The position numbers were made by a program, and so were the translations under genes. 64,000 bases of DNA. It comes from Rugosimonospora acidiphila. Lineage in GTDB: Bacteria > Actinomycetota > Actinomycetes > Mycobacteriales > Micromonosporaceae. Numbering within the stretch: position 1 is the stretch's first letter; every line of letters starts with the position of its first letter. This document shows positions 16,400-24,968 of this stretch, piece after piece. Below the pieces are notes generated by a model that did no database searches, was not told where the DNA came from, and worked only from the letters and a program-made list of their open reading frames with translations. The DNA lies in NCBI RefSeq assembly GCF_039543385.1, contig NZ_BAABJQ010000007.1:248001-312000 (forward strand). The letters are read 5' to 3'.

Positions 16400-17262
16400 G
16401 CCAGCAACGTATCGCCGCGGCACCCATCTCATGGGGGGTGTGCGAGGTGCCCGGTTGGGGTTACCAGCTGCCCGTTGAGCGGGTCCTGGCCGAGATGCGG
16501 CAGGTCGGGGTGACGGCCACCGAGTTCGGGCCCGACGGGTTCCTGCCCGACGCGCCGGCGGACAAGAGTGCCCTGCTCGGGTCGTACGGGCTCAGCGCGG
16601 TGGGTGGGTTCGTGCCGGTGGTGCTGCACGACCCGGCCCAGGACCCGATGCCGGAGGTTGACCGGACGCTGCGCACGTTCCTGGCCGCGGACGCGGGCAT
16701 GGTCGTGTTGGCGGCGGTCAGTGGGTTGGATGGCTACGACACCCGACCCGAACTCGACGAGGCGGGCTGGCGCACACTGTTGTCGCGGCTGGACCGCATC
16801 GCCGCGGCCGGTGCCGAGGTGGGCCTGCGGGTCACGCTGCATCCGCACGTCGGCACCATGGTCGAGACCCGCGACGAGGTGCACCGGGTACTCGACGGCT
16901 CGGCTGTTGGTCTTACCCTCGACACTGGTCATCTGCTGATCGGGGGTACCGACCCGGCGGAGTTGGCCCGGCAGGTACCGGACCGGATCGGGCACACCCA
17001 TCTCAAGGACGTCGACGCCGACTGGGCGGCGCGGGTGCGCTCCGGTCAGGCCAGCTACACCGACGCGGTGCGCGCGGGCATGTACCGGCCGCTCGGGCAG
17101 GGCGACATCGACATCGCCGGGATCTGGTCATCGCTCGAATCGTCCGGTTACACCGGCTGGTACGTCATGGAACAAGACACCATCCTGTCCGCTGAGCCGG
17201 AGGGCGAGGGGCCGCTGGCCGATGTGAAGGCGTCGGTGGCCTACCTACGGGGGCTGAGCTGA
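16396..17262 (+). CDS. iolE: Inosose dehydratase-like TIM-barrel protein
   Basis: This 288-residue protein has the AP_endonuc_2 (sugar phosphate isomerase/epimerase) barrel, starting with IAAAPISWGVCEVPGWG, typical of IolE. Metal-binding segments are visible: LTLDTGHLLIGG, IGHTHLKDVD and a final YVMEQD. IolE dehydrates scyllo-inosose to a trione that IolD then hydrolyses. The GTG start overlaps the iolG stop (GTGA), and the stop shares one base with the iolC ATG. The related isomerase IolI is the main alternative; as the only such barrel in the operon, IolE fits better. Confidence 0.8.
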   Translation: MSQQRIAAAPISWGVCEVPGWGYQLPVERVLAEMRQVGVTATEFGPDGFLPDAPADKSALLGSYGLSAVGGFVPVVLHDPAQDPMPEVDRTLRTFLAADAGMVVLAAVSGLDGYDTRPELDEAGWRTLLSRLDRIAAAGAEVGLRVTLHPHVGTMVETRDEVHRVLDGSAVGLTLDTGHLLIGGTDPAELARQVPDRIGHTHLKDVDADWAARVRSGQASYTDAVRAGMYRPLGQGDIDIAGIWSSLESSGYTGWYVMEQDTILSAEPEGEGPLADVKASVAYLRGLS

Positions 17263-18275
17263 TGGAGGTGGCGGACCCGGCTCCGACCTCGGACTCGGCT
17301 CCGGCTCCGGACTCGGCTCCGGCCGGGGGGTATGAGGTGCTCACCGTGGGGCGGGTAGGGGTTGATATCTATCCGTTGCAGGTCGGGGTCGGGCTGCAGG
17401 ATGTGGAGACGTTCGGGAAGTATCTGGGTGGGTCGGCCACGAACGTCGCGGTGGCCGCGGCGCGGTACGGGCGGCGCGCGGCGGTGGTTACCCGTACCGG
17501 TGAGGACCCGTTCGGCGGCTTCGTGCACGAGGCGTTGCGTGGCTTCGGGGTGGACGACCGGTATGTGACGGCGGTACCGGGTCTGCCGACGCCGGTCACG
17601 TTCTGCGAGATTTTCCCGCCGGACAACTTCCCGATCTGGTTCTACCGCTGGCCCAAGGCGCCGGATCTTCAGATCCGGGCCGAGGAGTTGGACCTCGACA
17701 CGGTCCGCTCGGCCGGGGTTTTCTGGGTTACCGCGACGGGGTTGTGCGAGGAGCCGAGCCGTTCGGCGCATCTGGCCGCGTTGGCCGCCCGCGAGCGGCG
17801 CGCGCCCACGGTGCTGGATCTGGACTACCGGCCGATGTTCTGGCCTTCCCGGCAGGCCGCCCGGGAACAGCTGCAACGGGTCCTGCCTCAGGTCACGGTG
17901 GTGGTGGGCAACCTGGATGAGTGTGAGACGGCGGTCGGTGAGCGCGACCCGCACCGGGCGGCCGAGGCGCTGCTGGGGTACGGCGTGGAGTTGGCCGTGG
18001 TCAAGCAGGGTCCGGACGGCGTCCTGGCCCGCACCCGGGAGCAGACGGTGGAGGTGCCCGCGATCCCGGTCGAGGTGGTCAATGGGCTCGGCGCCGGGGA
18101 TGGCTTCGGTGGGGCCCTGTGTCACGGGTTGCTGGCCGGCTGGCCGCTGGAGCGGGTGCTGCGTTTCGCCAACGCCGCGGGCGCGATCGTCGCGTCGCGG
18201 CTGGAATGCTCGTCGGCCATGCCCACGGCCGCCGAGGTCGAACAGCTTATGGGGGAAACTACCAATGGTCGCTGA
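17262..18275 (+). CDS. iolC: 5-dehydro-2-deoxygluconokinase
   Basis: This 337-residue PfkB-family sugar kinase has the GGSATNVAVAAARYG substrate segment near residues 50-65 and the GLGAGDGFGGAL catalytic/ATP signature near residue 275. It phosphorylates 5-dehydro-2-deoxy-D-gluconate made by IolB. The first 20 or so residues are a Pro/Ala/Ser-rich repeat (DSAPAP-type) absent from usual IolC proteins; a later start with GTG at 17337 is possible but less well placed. ATG 17262 overlaps the iolE stop, and the 3' end overlaps the next gene by 11 bases. Confidence 0.88.
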   Translation: MEVADPAPTSDSAPAPDSAPAGGYEVLTVGRVGVDIYPLQVGVGLQDVETFGKYLGGSATNVAVAAARYGRRAAVVTRTGEDPFGGFVHEALRGFGVDDRYVTAVPGLPTPVTFCEIFPPDNFPIWFYRWPKAPDLQIRAEELDLDTVRSAGVFWVTATGLCEEPSRSAHLAALAARERRAPTVLDLDYRPMFWPSRQAAREQLQRVLPQVTVVVGNLDECETAVGERDPHRAAEALLGYGVELAVVKQGPDGVLARTREQTVEVPAIPVEVVNGLGAGDGFGGALCHGLLAGWPLERVLRFANAAGAIVASRLECSSAMPTAAEVEQLMGETTNGR

Positions 18276-19137
18276 GTCGTACGCCGAACTGCGGGAGCTG
18301 CGTGCCCGCCGACCCGCCGCGGTGGCCGAGGCGGCCGCACGTCGCCGCCGCCGACCGCTGCTCGGCGAGGCGGGACGGCTGATGATTATCGCGGCGGATC
18401 ATACGGCGCGGGGGGCGTTGGACGTGCGGGGGATCACCGGGGCGATGGCCAACCGGTACGACCTGCTCGACCGGCTCGTCACCGCCCTGGCCCGGCCGGG
18501 TGTGGACGGGGTGCTGGCCACCCCGGACGTCGTCGAGGACCTGTTGCTGCTCGGCGCATTGGACGACAAGGTCGTGATCGGGTCGATGAACCGGGCCGGC
18601 CTGCAGGGGGCACGGTTCGAAATCGACGACCGGTTCACCGCCTACGACTCGGCCACAATCGCGCGGATGGGGCTGGACGGTGGGAAAATGCTGTGCCGCA
18701 TCGAGCCCGAGGACCCCGCGACCGCGCCCACCCTGGAAGCCTGCGCTCAAGCGGTCACCGAACTGGCCGGCCACGGCCTGATGGCGATGATCGAACCATT
18801 CCTGTGTCAACGAGCGCAGGGCAAAGTCGTCAACGACCTGAGCACCGCCGCGGTCGTCAAATCAGTGGCCATCGCCTCCGCGCTCGGCGCCACCAGCGCC
18901 TACACCTGGCTCAAACTCCCCGTGGTCGACGCGATGGAACAGGTCATCGCCGCCACCACCCTGCCCACTCTGATCCTCGGCGGCGACCCGACCACCGCCA
19001 CCGCCCAGATCCACGACTCCTGGGCCAAAGCCCTGGCCCTACCCGGCGTACGCGGCCTGGTCGTGGGCCGCTCACTGCTCTACCCACCCGACGGTGACGT
19101 GGCCGCCGCCGTTGACGCCGCGGTGGCCCTACTATGA
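18265..19137 (+). CDS. Cgl0158-like beta/alpha-barrel, putative deoxy-ketogluconate-phosphate aldolase
   Basis: This 290-residue protein resembles the Cgl0158-type barrel found in actinobacterial inositol clusters, with LMIIAADHTARGAL, VIGSMNRAGLQG, MIEPFLCQR, YTWLKLPVV and LVVGRSLLYP segments typical of class I aldolase barrels. The lysine in TWLKLPVV is a candidate Schiff-base residue. In this operon the cleavage step done elsewhere by IolJ lacks any other candidate, so it probably splits the IolC product. That role is inferred from position and fold. ATG 18265 overlaps the iolC end; the stop overlaps iolB (ATGA). Confidence 0.75.
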   Translation: MVAESYAELRELRARRPAAVAEAAARRRRRPLLGEAGRLMIIAADHTARGALDVRGITGAMANRYDLLDRLVTALARPGVDGVLATPDVVEDLLLLGALDDKVVIGSMNRAGLQGARFEIDDRFTAYDSATIARMGLDGGKMLCRIEPEDPATAPTLEACAQAVTELAGHGLMAMIEPFLCQRAQGKVVNDLSTAAVVKSVAIASALGATSAYTWLKLPVVDAMEQVIAATTLPTLILGGDPTTATAQIHDSWAKALALPGVRGLVVGRSLLYPPDGDVAAAVDAAVALL

Positions 19138-20036
19138 CCCACCAGAACCCCCGACGCGACGACCTGCACCTACCCGCCGGTGGCACCACCACCGGGCCCT
19201 GGGCCGTGTCGGTCACACCCGAAACCGCCAGCTGGTCCTACTCCGGGCTGCGGGTGCTCACTCTCGAACCCGGCGGCCGTGCCGAACTGCAGTTCGACCG
19301 GGACGAGGCGATCGTGCTCCCGCTGGCGGGCGGGTGTGCGGTGGAGTGTGACGGGCAGCGCCTCGACCTGACCGGCCGGACCAACGTGTTCGCCGCCGTC
19401 ACCGACTTCGCCTACCTACCACTCGGCTCAACCACCAGCGTCAGCAGCACCGGCGGGGGCCGGTTCGCGCTACTGACCGCGCGCGCCACCCGGCGACTAC
19501 CGTTTCGCTACGGCCCCGCGCGGGACGTGCCGGTCGAGCTACGCGGGGCGGGCAACTGCTCCCGGCAGGTCAACAACTTCGCCACACCCGGAGTGTTCGA
19601 GACCGACAAACTCATCGCCTGCGAGGTACTCACCCCCGGCGGGAACTGGTCGTCCTACCCGCCACACAAGCACGACCAGGCACGCCCCGACGAATCCGTA
19701 CTCGAAGAGATCTACTACTTCGAGGTCCGCGACGGTGCCAACGGCCCCGGCATGGGCTACCAACGGGTCTACGCCAGCGAAACCGGCCCCGCCGACACGC
19801 TTACCGAGGTACGCACCGGAGACGTCGTACTGGTGCCCTACGGCTGGCACGGGCCGTCCATGGCCACCCCGGGATACGACCTGTACTACTTGAACGTGAT
19901 GGCCGGCCCCGCCCCGGAACGGGCCTGGCTGATCTGCGACGACCCGGCACACGCCTGGGTCCGCAACACCTGGACCGGCATGGCGGTGGACCCACGCCTG
20001 CCGATGACGTCGGCCGAGACAAGGGGGCTTTCGTGA
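19134..20036 (+). CDS. iolB: 5-deoxy-glucuronate isomerase
   Basis: This 300-residue bicupin matches IolB. Key segments are the SSYPPHKHD metal-binding motif near residues 174-182, a following LEEIYYFEV, and GDVVLVPYGWHGP near residue 230. It converts 5-deoxy-D-glucuronate to 5-dehydro-2-deoxy-D-gluconate. Start and stop both overlap neighbours by four bases (ATGA, GTGA), so translation is coupled through the operon. Confidence 0.92.
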   Translation: MTHQNPRRDDLHLPAGGTTTGPWAVSVTPETASWSYSGLRVLTLEPGGRAELQFDRDEAIVLPLAGGCAVECDGQRLDLTGRTNVFAAVTDFAYLPLGSTTSVSSTGGGRFALLTARATRRLPFRYGPARDVPVELRGAGNCSRQVNNFATPGVFETDKLIACEVLTPGGNWSSYPPHKHDQARPDESVLEEIYYFEVRDGANGPGMGYQRVYASETGPADTLTEVRTGDVVLVPYGWHGPSMATPGYDLYYLNVMAGPAPERAWLICDDPAHAWVRNTWTGMAVDPRLPMTSAETRGLS

Positions 20037-21910
20037 CGCACGTTCGGTTGACCGTCGGGCAGGCGGTCGTTCGGTTCCTCGCCGCGCAGCGCACCGAACG
20101 CGACGGTGTGACGCACCGCCTGTTCGAGGGCTGCTTCGGCATCTTCGGCCACGGCAACGTCGCCGGCATCGGCGAGGCATTACTCGAGGCGGAACTCCAG
20201 GACCCGTCCGGGCTCCGCTACCTGCAGGCCCGCAACGAACAGGCCATGGTGCACGCCGCGGTCGGCTTCGCCCGGATGCGAAACCGGCTCTCGACGCTTG
20301 CCTGCACCACCTCCATCGGCCCCGGCGCGACCAACCTCGTCACCGGCGCCGCCCTGGCCACCATCAACCGGATCCCGGTCCTGCTACTACCCGGCGACAT
20401 CTTCGCCACCCGCGCCGCCAGCCCCGTACTGCAAGAACTGGAAGACCCCCGCACCTACGACGTGAGCGTCAACGACTGCCTCCGCCCGGTATCCCGGTTC
20501 TTCGACCGCATCTGGCGCCCCGAACAGCTACCCGCCGCCCTACTCGCGGCGATGCGGGTACTCACCGACCCCGCCGAGACCGGCGCGGTCACCCTCGCCC
20601 TACCCCAGGACGTGCAGGCCGAAGCCCACGACTGGCCGGTCGAACTGTTCACCGAGCGAACCTGGCACGTACCCCGCCCGGTACCCGAACCCGCCGCGCT
20701 GGACCGCGCCGTGGAGGTACTACGACGGGCCCGCCGCCCGCTGATCGTGGCCGGTGGAGGCGTCATCTACTCCGAAGCCACCGAACAGCTCCGACGCTTC
20801 GCCGAGAGCACCGGGATCCCGGTCGCCGAAACCCAAGCCGGCAAGGGCGCCCTGCCCTACGACCACCCCCTGTCGGTCGGCGCACTCGGCGCCACCGGCA
20901 CCACCGCCGCGAACACCCTGGCCCACGACGCCGACGTGATCCTGGGCATCGGCACCCGCTACACCGACTTCACCACCGCCTCCCGAACCCTGTTCACCAA
21001 CCCCGACCTACGGTTCGTCAACCTGAACATCACCGCCCTCGACGCGGCCAAACACGCCGGGACGTCCCTGATCGCCGACGCCCGCGCCGGCCTGACCCAA
21101 CTCGAAACCGCCCTGACCGGCTGGCACACCCAACCCGACTACCAGGCCCTGGCCGGGCGATTGGCCCAAGACTGGGACCGCGTCGTGGACCACGCCTACC
21201 ACCTTGACCATGGGCCACTACCCGCGCAAAGCGAGGTACTCGGCGCCGTCAACGACCTGAGCCAACCACGCGACGTGGTCGTCTGCGCGGCCGGTTCGAT
21301 GCCCGGCGACCTGCACAAACTGTGGCGCACCCGGGACCCCAAGGGCTACCACGTCGAATACGGCTACTCGTGCATGGGCTACGAAATCGCCGGCGGACTC
21401 GGGGTGAAAATGGCCGCCCCGGACCGGGAAGTGTTCGTCATGGTCGGCGACGGCTCCTACCTGATGATGGCCCAGGAACTCGTCACCGCCATCCAGGAGG
21501 GCATCAAACTGGTCGTCGTGCTGGTCCAGAACCACGGCTTCGCGTCCATCGGCGCCCTGTCGCAGACCGTGGGCGGGCAACGGTTCGGCACCGCGTACCG
21601 GTACCGCAACGAGCGCACCGGCCGGCTCGACGGCGACGTGCTGCCGGTGGATCTGGCGGCCAACGCCGAAAGCCTCGGCGCCCAGGTGCTGCGGGTGGCC
21701 GGCATCCGGCAGCTGCGCGAAGCCCTGACCACGGCGCGGCAAGCGAGCCGGACCACCGTCATCCACATCGAAACCGACCCGATGGTCCCCGCCCCCGACA
21801 ACCACACCTGGTGGGACGTACCCGTCGCGCAGGTCGCCGCCATCGACGACACCCGCACCGCTCGACACGCCTACGAACAGGCCAAACGCGCCCAGCGCCA
21901 CTACCTGTAA
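20033..21910 (+). CDS. iolD: 3D-(3,5/4)-trihydroxycyclohexane-1,2-dione hydrolase
   Basis: This 625-residue thiamin diphosphate enzyme follows the acetolactate-synthase fold: an N-terminal Pyr domain (ARNEQAMVHAAVGFARM), a central Rossmann domain (VAGGGVIYSEA) and a C-terminal PP domain with the ThDP/Mg motif GDGSYLMMAQEL and the N-containing VQNHGF end. IolD opens the inositol-derived ring to 5-deoxy-glucuronate. It starts at GTG 20033, overlapping the iolB stop. Length and operon position match IolD. Confidence 0.92.
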   Translation: MTHVRLTVGQAVVRFLAAQRTERDGVTHRLFEGCFGIFGHGNVAGIGEALLEAELQDPSGLRYLQARNEQAMVHAAVGFARMRNRLSTLACTTSIGPGATNLVTGAALATINRIPVLLLPGDIFATRAASPVLQELEDPRTYDVSVNDCLRPVSRFFDRIWRPEQLPAALLAAMRVLTDPAETGAVTLALPQDVQAEAHDWPVELFTERTWHVPRPVPEPAALDRAVEVLRRARRPLIVAGGGVIYSEATEQLRRFAESTGIPVAETQAGKGALPYDHPLSVGALGATGTTAANTLAHDADVILGIGTRYTDFTTASRTLFTNPDLRFVNLNITALDAAKHAGTSLIADARAGLTQLETALTGWHTQPDYQALAGRLAQDWDRVVDHAYHLDHGPLPAQSEVLGAVNDLSQPRDVVVCAAGSMPGDLHKLWRTRDPKGYHVEYGYSCMGYEIAGGLGVKMAAPDREVFVMVGDGSYLMMAQELVTAIQEGIKLVVVLVQNHGFASIGALSQTVGGQRFGTAYRYRNERTGRLDGDVLPVDLAANAESLGAQVLRVAGIRQLREALTTARQASRTTVIHIETDPMVPAPDNHTWWDVPVAQVAAIDDTRTARHAYEQAKRAQRHYL

Positions 21911-21936
21911 CCGGCCACCAAGGGAAAGAAGACACC

Positions 21937-23439
21937 GTGAAGACCGTGCGACACTGGATCGCGGGCGCGTCCACCCCAGGTACCTCCCACCGATTCGCAC
22001 CAGTGTTCAACCCCGCCACCGGACAACAACAAGCCCAGGTCGCACTGGCCGACAACACCGACGTTGATGCGGCCGTGCGGGCCGCCGCCACCGCGTTCCA
22101 GTCGTGGCGGGAAGCCTCACTGACCCGCCGGGCCGGGGTGCTGTTCGCGTTCCGGGAACTCCTACATCACAACATCGACCGCCTCGCCGCGATCATCACC
22201 GACGAACACGGCAAGGTACTCGCCGACGCGCGCGGCGAAGTCATCCGCGGCCTAGAGGTTGTCGAGTTCGCCTGCGGCATCCCACATCTGCTCAAAGGCG
22301 ACTACTCCGACCAGGTATCCACCGCGGTCGACTCATTCAGCTTCCGCCAACCACTGGGCGTGGTCGCCGGCATCACCCCGTTCAACTTTCCCGCCATGGT
22401 CCCCGCCTGGATGTACCCGATCGCCATCGCCTGCGGCAACACCTTCGTGCTCAAGCCCAGCGAACGCGACCCCTCCGCGTCCAGCCTCATCGCCGAACTC
22501 TGGGCCGAGGCCGGCCTGCCCGACGGCGTGTTCAACGTCATCAACGGCGACAAAACCGCCGTCGACGCGCTCCTCGACCACCCGGACGTCGCCGCGGTAT
22601 CGTTCGTCGGCTCCACCCCCATCGCCCGATACGTCCACCAACGCGCCACCACCAACGGCAAACGCGTCCAAGCCCTCGGCGGGGCGAAAAACCACGCCGT
22701 CGTCATGCCCGACGCCGACCTCGACTACACCGCCGACCACCTCGTCGCAGCCGCCTACGGCTCCGCCGGCGAACGATGCATGGCCGTCTCCGTCGCCGTC
22801 GCCGTCGGCGACGCCGCCGAATCCCTCATCAAAACCCTCCAGGCCAAAACCGCCGAGGTACGGGTCGGACCGGGAACCCAGCCAGGCACGGACATGGGAC
22901 CCATCGTCACCGAACAAGCACGCGACCGCATCCGCGGCTACGTCGACCGCGGCGTCGAAGCGGGCGCCACGCTGATAGTCGACGGCCGAGACTTGACCGT
23001 GACCGGCCACGAACAAGGCTTCTTCATCGGACCCAGCCTCCTGGACCAAGTCACCCCCGACATGGAGGTCTACCGGGATGAGATTTTCGGGCCGGTGTTG
23101 GCCGTGGTCCGAGTCCCCGACCTGGACAGCGCGATCACGCTGATCAACAACAGCCCGTTCGGCAACGGTACGGCCATCTTCACCGCCGATGGCGAAGCCG
23201 CACGCCGGTTCCAGCGCTCGGTCACGGTCGGCATGATCGGCGTCAACGTCCCGATCCCCGTACCCATGGCCTACTACTCCTTCGGCGGCTGGAAAGACTC
23301 CCTGTTCGGCGACAAGCACGTCCACGGCGCCGAGGGCATCTCCTTCTACACCAAAGCCAAAACAGTCACCACCCGCTGGCCCAGCCCCACCCACCCGACC
23401 ACCAGCCAGGCGAACTACAGCTTCCCCACGAACTCCTAG
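21937..23439 (+). CDS. iolA: Methylmalonate-semialdehyde dehydrogenase (acylating)
   Basis: This 500-residue CoA-dependent aldehyde dehydrogenase has the GITPFNFPAMVP coenzyme segment and the catalytic cysteine in GSAGERCMAVS. It lacks the general-base glutamate pattern of hydrolytic ALDHs, as expected for the MmsA/IolA group. It turns malonate semialdehyde into acetyl-CoA, the last step of inositol use, and may serve valine breakdown too. GTG 21937 has AAGGGAAAG upstream and lies 26 bases after iolD. It ends the operon. Confidence 0.9.
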   Translation: MKTVRHWIAGASTPGTSHRFAPVFNPATGQQQAQVALADNTDVDAAVRAAATAFQSWREASLTRRAGVLFAFRELLHHNIDRLAAIITDEHGKVLADARGEVIRGLEVVEFACGIPHLLKGDYSDQVSTAVDSFSFRQPLGVVAGITPFNFPAMVPAWMYPIAIACGNTFVLKPSERDPSASSLIAELWAEAGLPDGVFNVINGDKTAVDALLDHPDVAAVSFVGSTPIARYVHQRATTNGKRVQALGGAKNHAVVMPDADLDYTADHLVAAAYGSAGERCMAVSVAVAVGDAAESLIKTLQAKTAEVRVGPGTQPGTDMGPIVTEQARDRIRGYVDRGVEAGATLIVDGRDLTVTGHEQGFFIGPSLLDQVTPDMEVYRDEIFGPVLAVVRVPDLDSAITLINNSPFGNGTAIFTADGEAARRFQRSVTVGMIGVNVPIPVPMAYYSFGGWKDSLFGDKHVHGAEGISFYTKAKTVTTRWPSPTHPTTSQANYSFPTNS

Positions 23440-23546
23440 GCCGGTGGGGATTGTGTCAGCAAAACCGATCCGGTGATGGGGTAAGAAAAGTCGCCGGGGG
23501 TGATGCCGACCGGAGCCGCGTCGCGCCCATGAGAGATCATGGCGCG

Positions 23547-24398
23547 ATGCGCCCGGACGAATGGCACCTCACCGAAGACGTCGACGCCTTCTTGGCGAGA
23601 GCCGGGGACTTCCTGCGTTCGCGCCCCGCCCTGCACAACACGCAGCTCACCACCGTCGAAAGACTGCGAACCCGTGGGGACGCGGCCGGCACCGAGGCCA
23701 CCGTCTTCGGCTGGCTGGAGTCGGGGGGCGAGGTCCGCGCCGTCTTCTATCGGCGCGCGACCCGCCGCCTGACCCTCACCCCCCTCGCGCCCGAGCAGGC
23801 CGACACCCTCGCCGCCCACCTGGCCGACCTCGGCCACCCCCTCGCGGCCGTCATCGCGGACCACGACACCGCCACCGCCTTCGCCGAGGCCTGGCGGCGG
23901 CACGTGGGCGCGGAGTCGGTGCGCGGCTGGGCGGCCCGTCTCTACCGGCTCGGCACGCTCACCCCGCCTGAGCCGTGCCCGGACGGTCGTGGTCGAGTCG
24001 TGGACGACCGTGAGCAGATCATCCGGTGGTGCGGTGAGTTCGTCGCCGCCGTCGGAGAGATGCCCGCCGACTCCTGGGCCGACTCGCGCTTCGCGGACAA
24101 GCACTTCACGTTCTGGGAGAGCCCGGACGGCACTCCCGTCTCGATGGCGGGCTCGACGTCGATGGTCGCCGGCATGGTCCGGGTGGATCCCGTCTACACC
24201 CCGGCCCGCCTCCGGGGCCGCGGGTACGCGGGCGCCGTGACGGTCGAGGTGAGCGAGGCCGCCCTGGCCGCGGGTGCCACGGACGTCGTGCTGTTCGCGG
24301 ACCCGACCAACTCCACCAGCAACGCTCTCTACCAGCGGATCGGATACGTCCCGGTCACCGACTTCACCGGCTACGACTTCTCACAAGGCGCACCGTGA
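23547..24398 (+). CDS. GNAT-family N-acetyltransferase, two-domain
   Basis: This roughly 283-residue protein has a C-terminal GNAT domain with the acetyl-CoA loop RLRGRGYAGAVT and the NALYQRIGYVPV end strand. The N-terminal half resembles a diverged, probably inactive GNAT fold, as in two-domain acetyltransferases. ATG 23547 is preferred; ATG 23529 is also possible. The substrate is unknown. Its 3' end overlaps the convergent GNAT gene by 28 bases. It follows iolA by about 100 bases but is unlikely to be part of inositol use. Confidence 0.82.
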   Translation: MRPDEWHLTEDVDAFLARAGDFLRSRPALHNTQLTTVERLRTRGDAAGTEATVFGWLESGGEVRAVFYRRATRRLTLTPLAPEQADTLAAHLADLGHPLAAVIADHDTATAFAEAWRRHVGAESVRGWAARLYRLGTLTPPEPCPDGRGRVVDDREQIIRWCGEFVAAVGEMPADSWADSRFADKHFTFWESPDGTPVSMAGSTSMVAGMVRVDPVYTPARLRGRGYAGAVTVEVSEAALAAGATDVVLFADPTNSTSNALYQRIGYVPVTDFTGYDFSQGAP

Positions 24399-24868
24399 CC
24401 AAGCCGCGCCGGCACCTCGGGTACGGCCGGGGCCGGCGCGCGCACCATGAACACATCCACCGGATCCTCGGTCTCCAGTGTGAATCCGTGCCGTTCGTAC
24501 AGCCGCCGGGCCGGACTGCCCCGCAGTACGTTCAGCCGGACCAGGATGCCCTCGCGGTCGCACTGCCCCAACAACCCACGCAGCACAGCCGTACCGATGC
24601 CGCTGCCCTGCAGGTGCGGGGCCAGGTAGAAATGCTCCAGCCAGTGGGCGTCCTCGGCCGGCCGCAGCGCCACGCATCCGGCGAACGCACCAGCCGACTC
24701 GATCACCCAGGTATGGGCCGGCGCGAACCCGTCCCGCAGTCTTTGCCGTACCCGCTGCTCGTCGTACCGTCCGAGCCGCTCCAGATCCGCCCGTAGCACC
24801 ACGGCCCGCAACTCGGCCGCCGCCTCGATGTCCGCCGCCGAGGCCGGCCGAATCTCCCAGTCCGCCAT
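24371..24868 (-). CDS. GNAT-family N-acetyltransferase
   Basis: This 165-residue single-domain acetyltransferase has the LQGSGIGTAVLRGLL acetyl-CoA loop and ARRLYERHGF end motif. ATG 24868 (MADWEIRPASAADI) begins the conserved fold; the longer frame from 24961 has non-protein-like sequence. There is no clear Shine-Dalgarno. It overlaps the convergent two-domain GNAT gene tail-to-tail. The substrate is unknown. Confidence 0.82.
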   Translation of the reverse strand: MADWEIRPASAADIEAAAELRAVVLRADLERLGRYDEQRVRQRLRDGFAPAHTWVIESAGAFAGCVALRPAEDAHWLEHFYLAPHLQGSGIGTAVLRGLLGQCDREGILVRLNVLRGSPARRLYERHGFTLETEDPVDVFMVRAPAPAVPEVPARLGHGAPCEKS

Positions 24869-24968
24869 GATCGTCAGACTACCGCGCCAGACTTTTCCGG
24901 CCTTGTTGATCTCCTGGCTTCGCGAACCCGCGAATCGAGAGACCGAGCCGGAGGCAGCCATAATGTGG

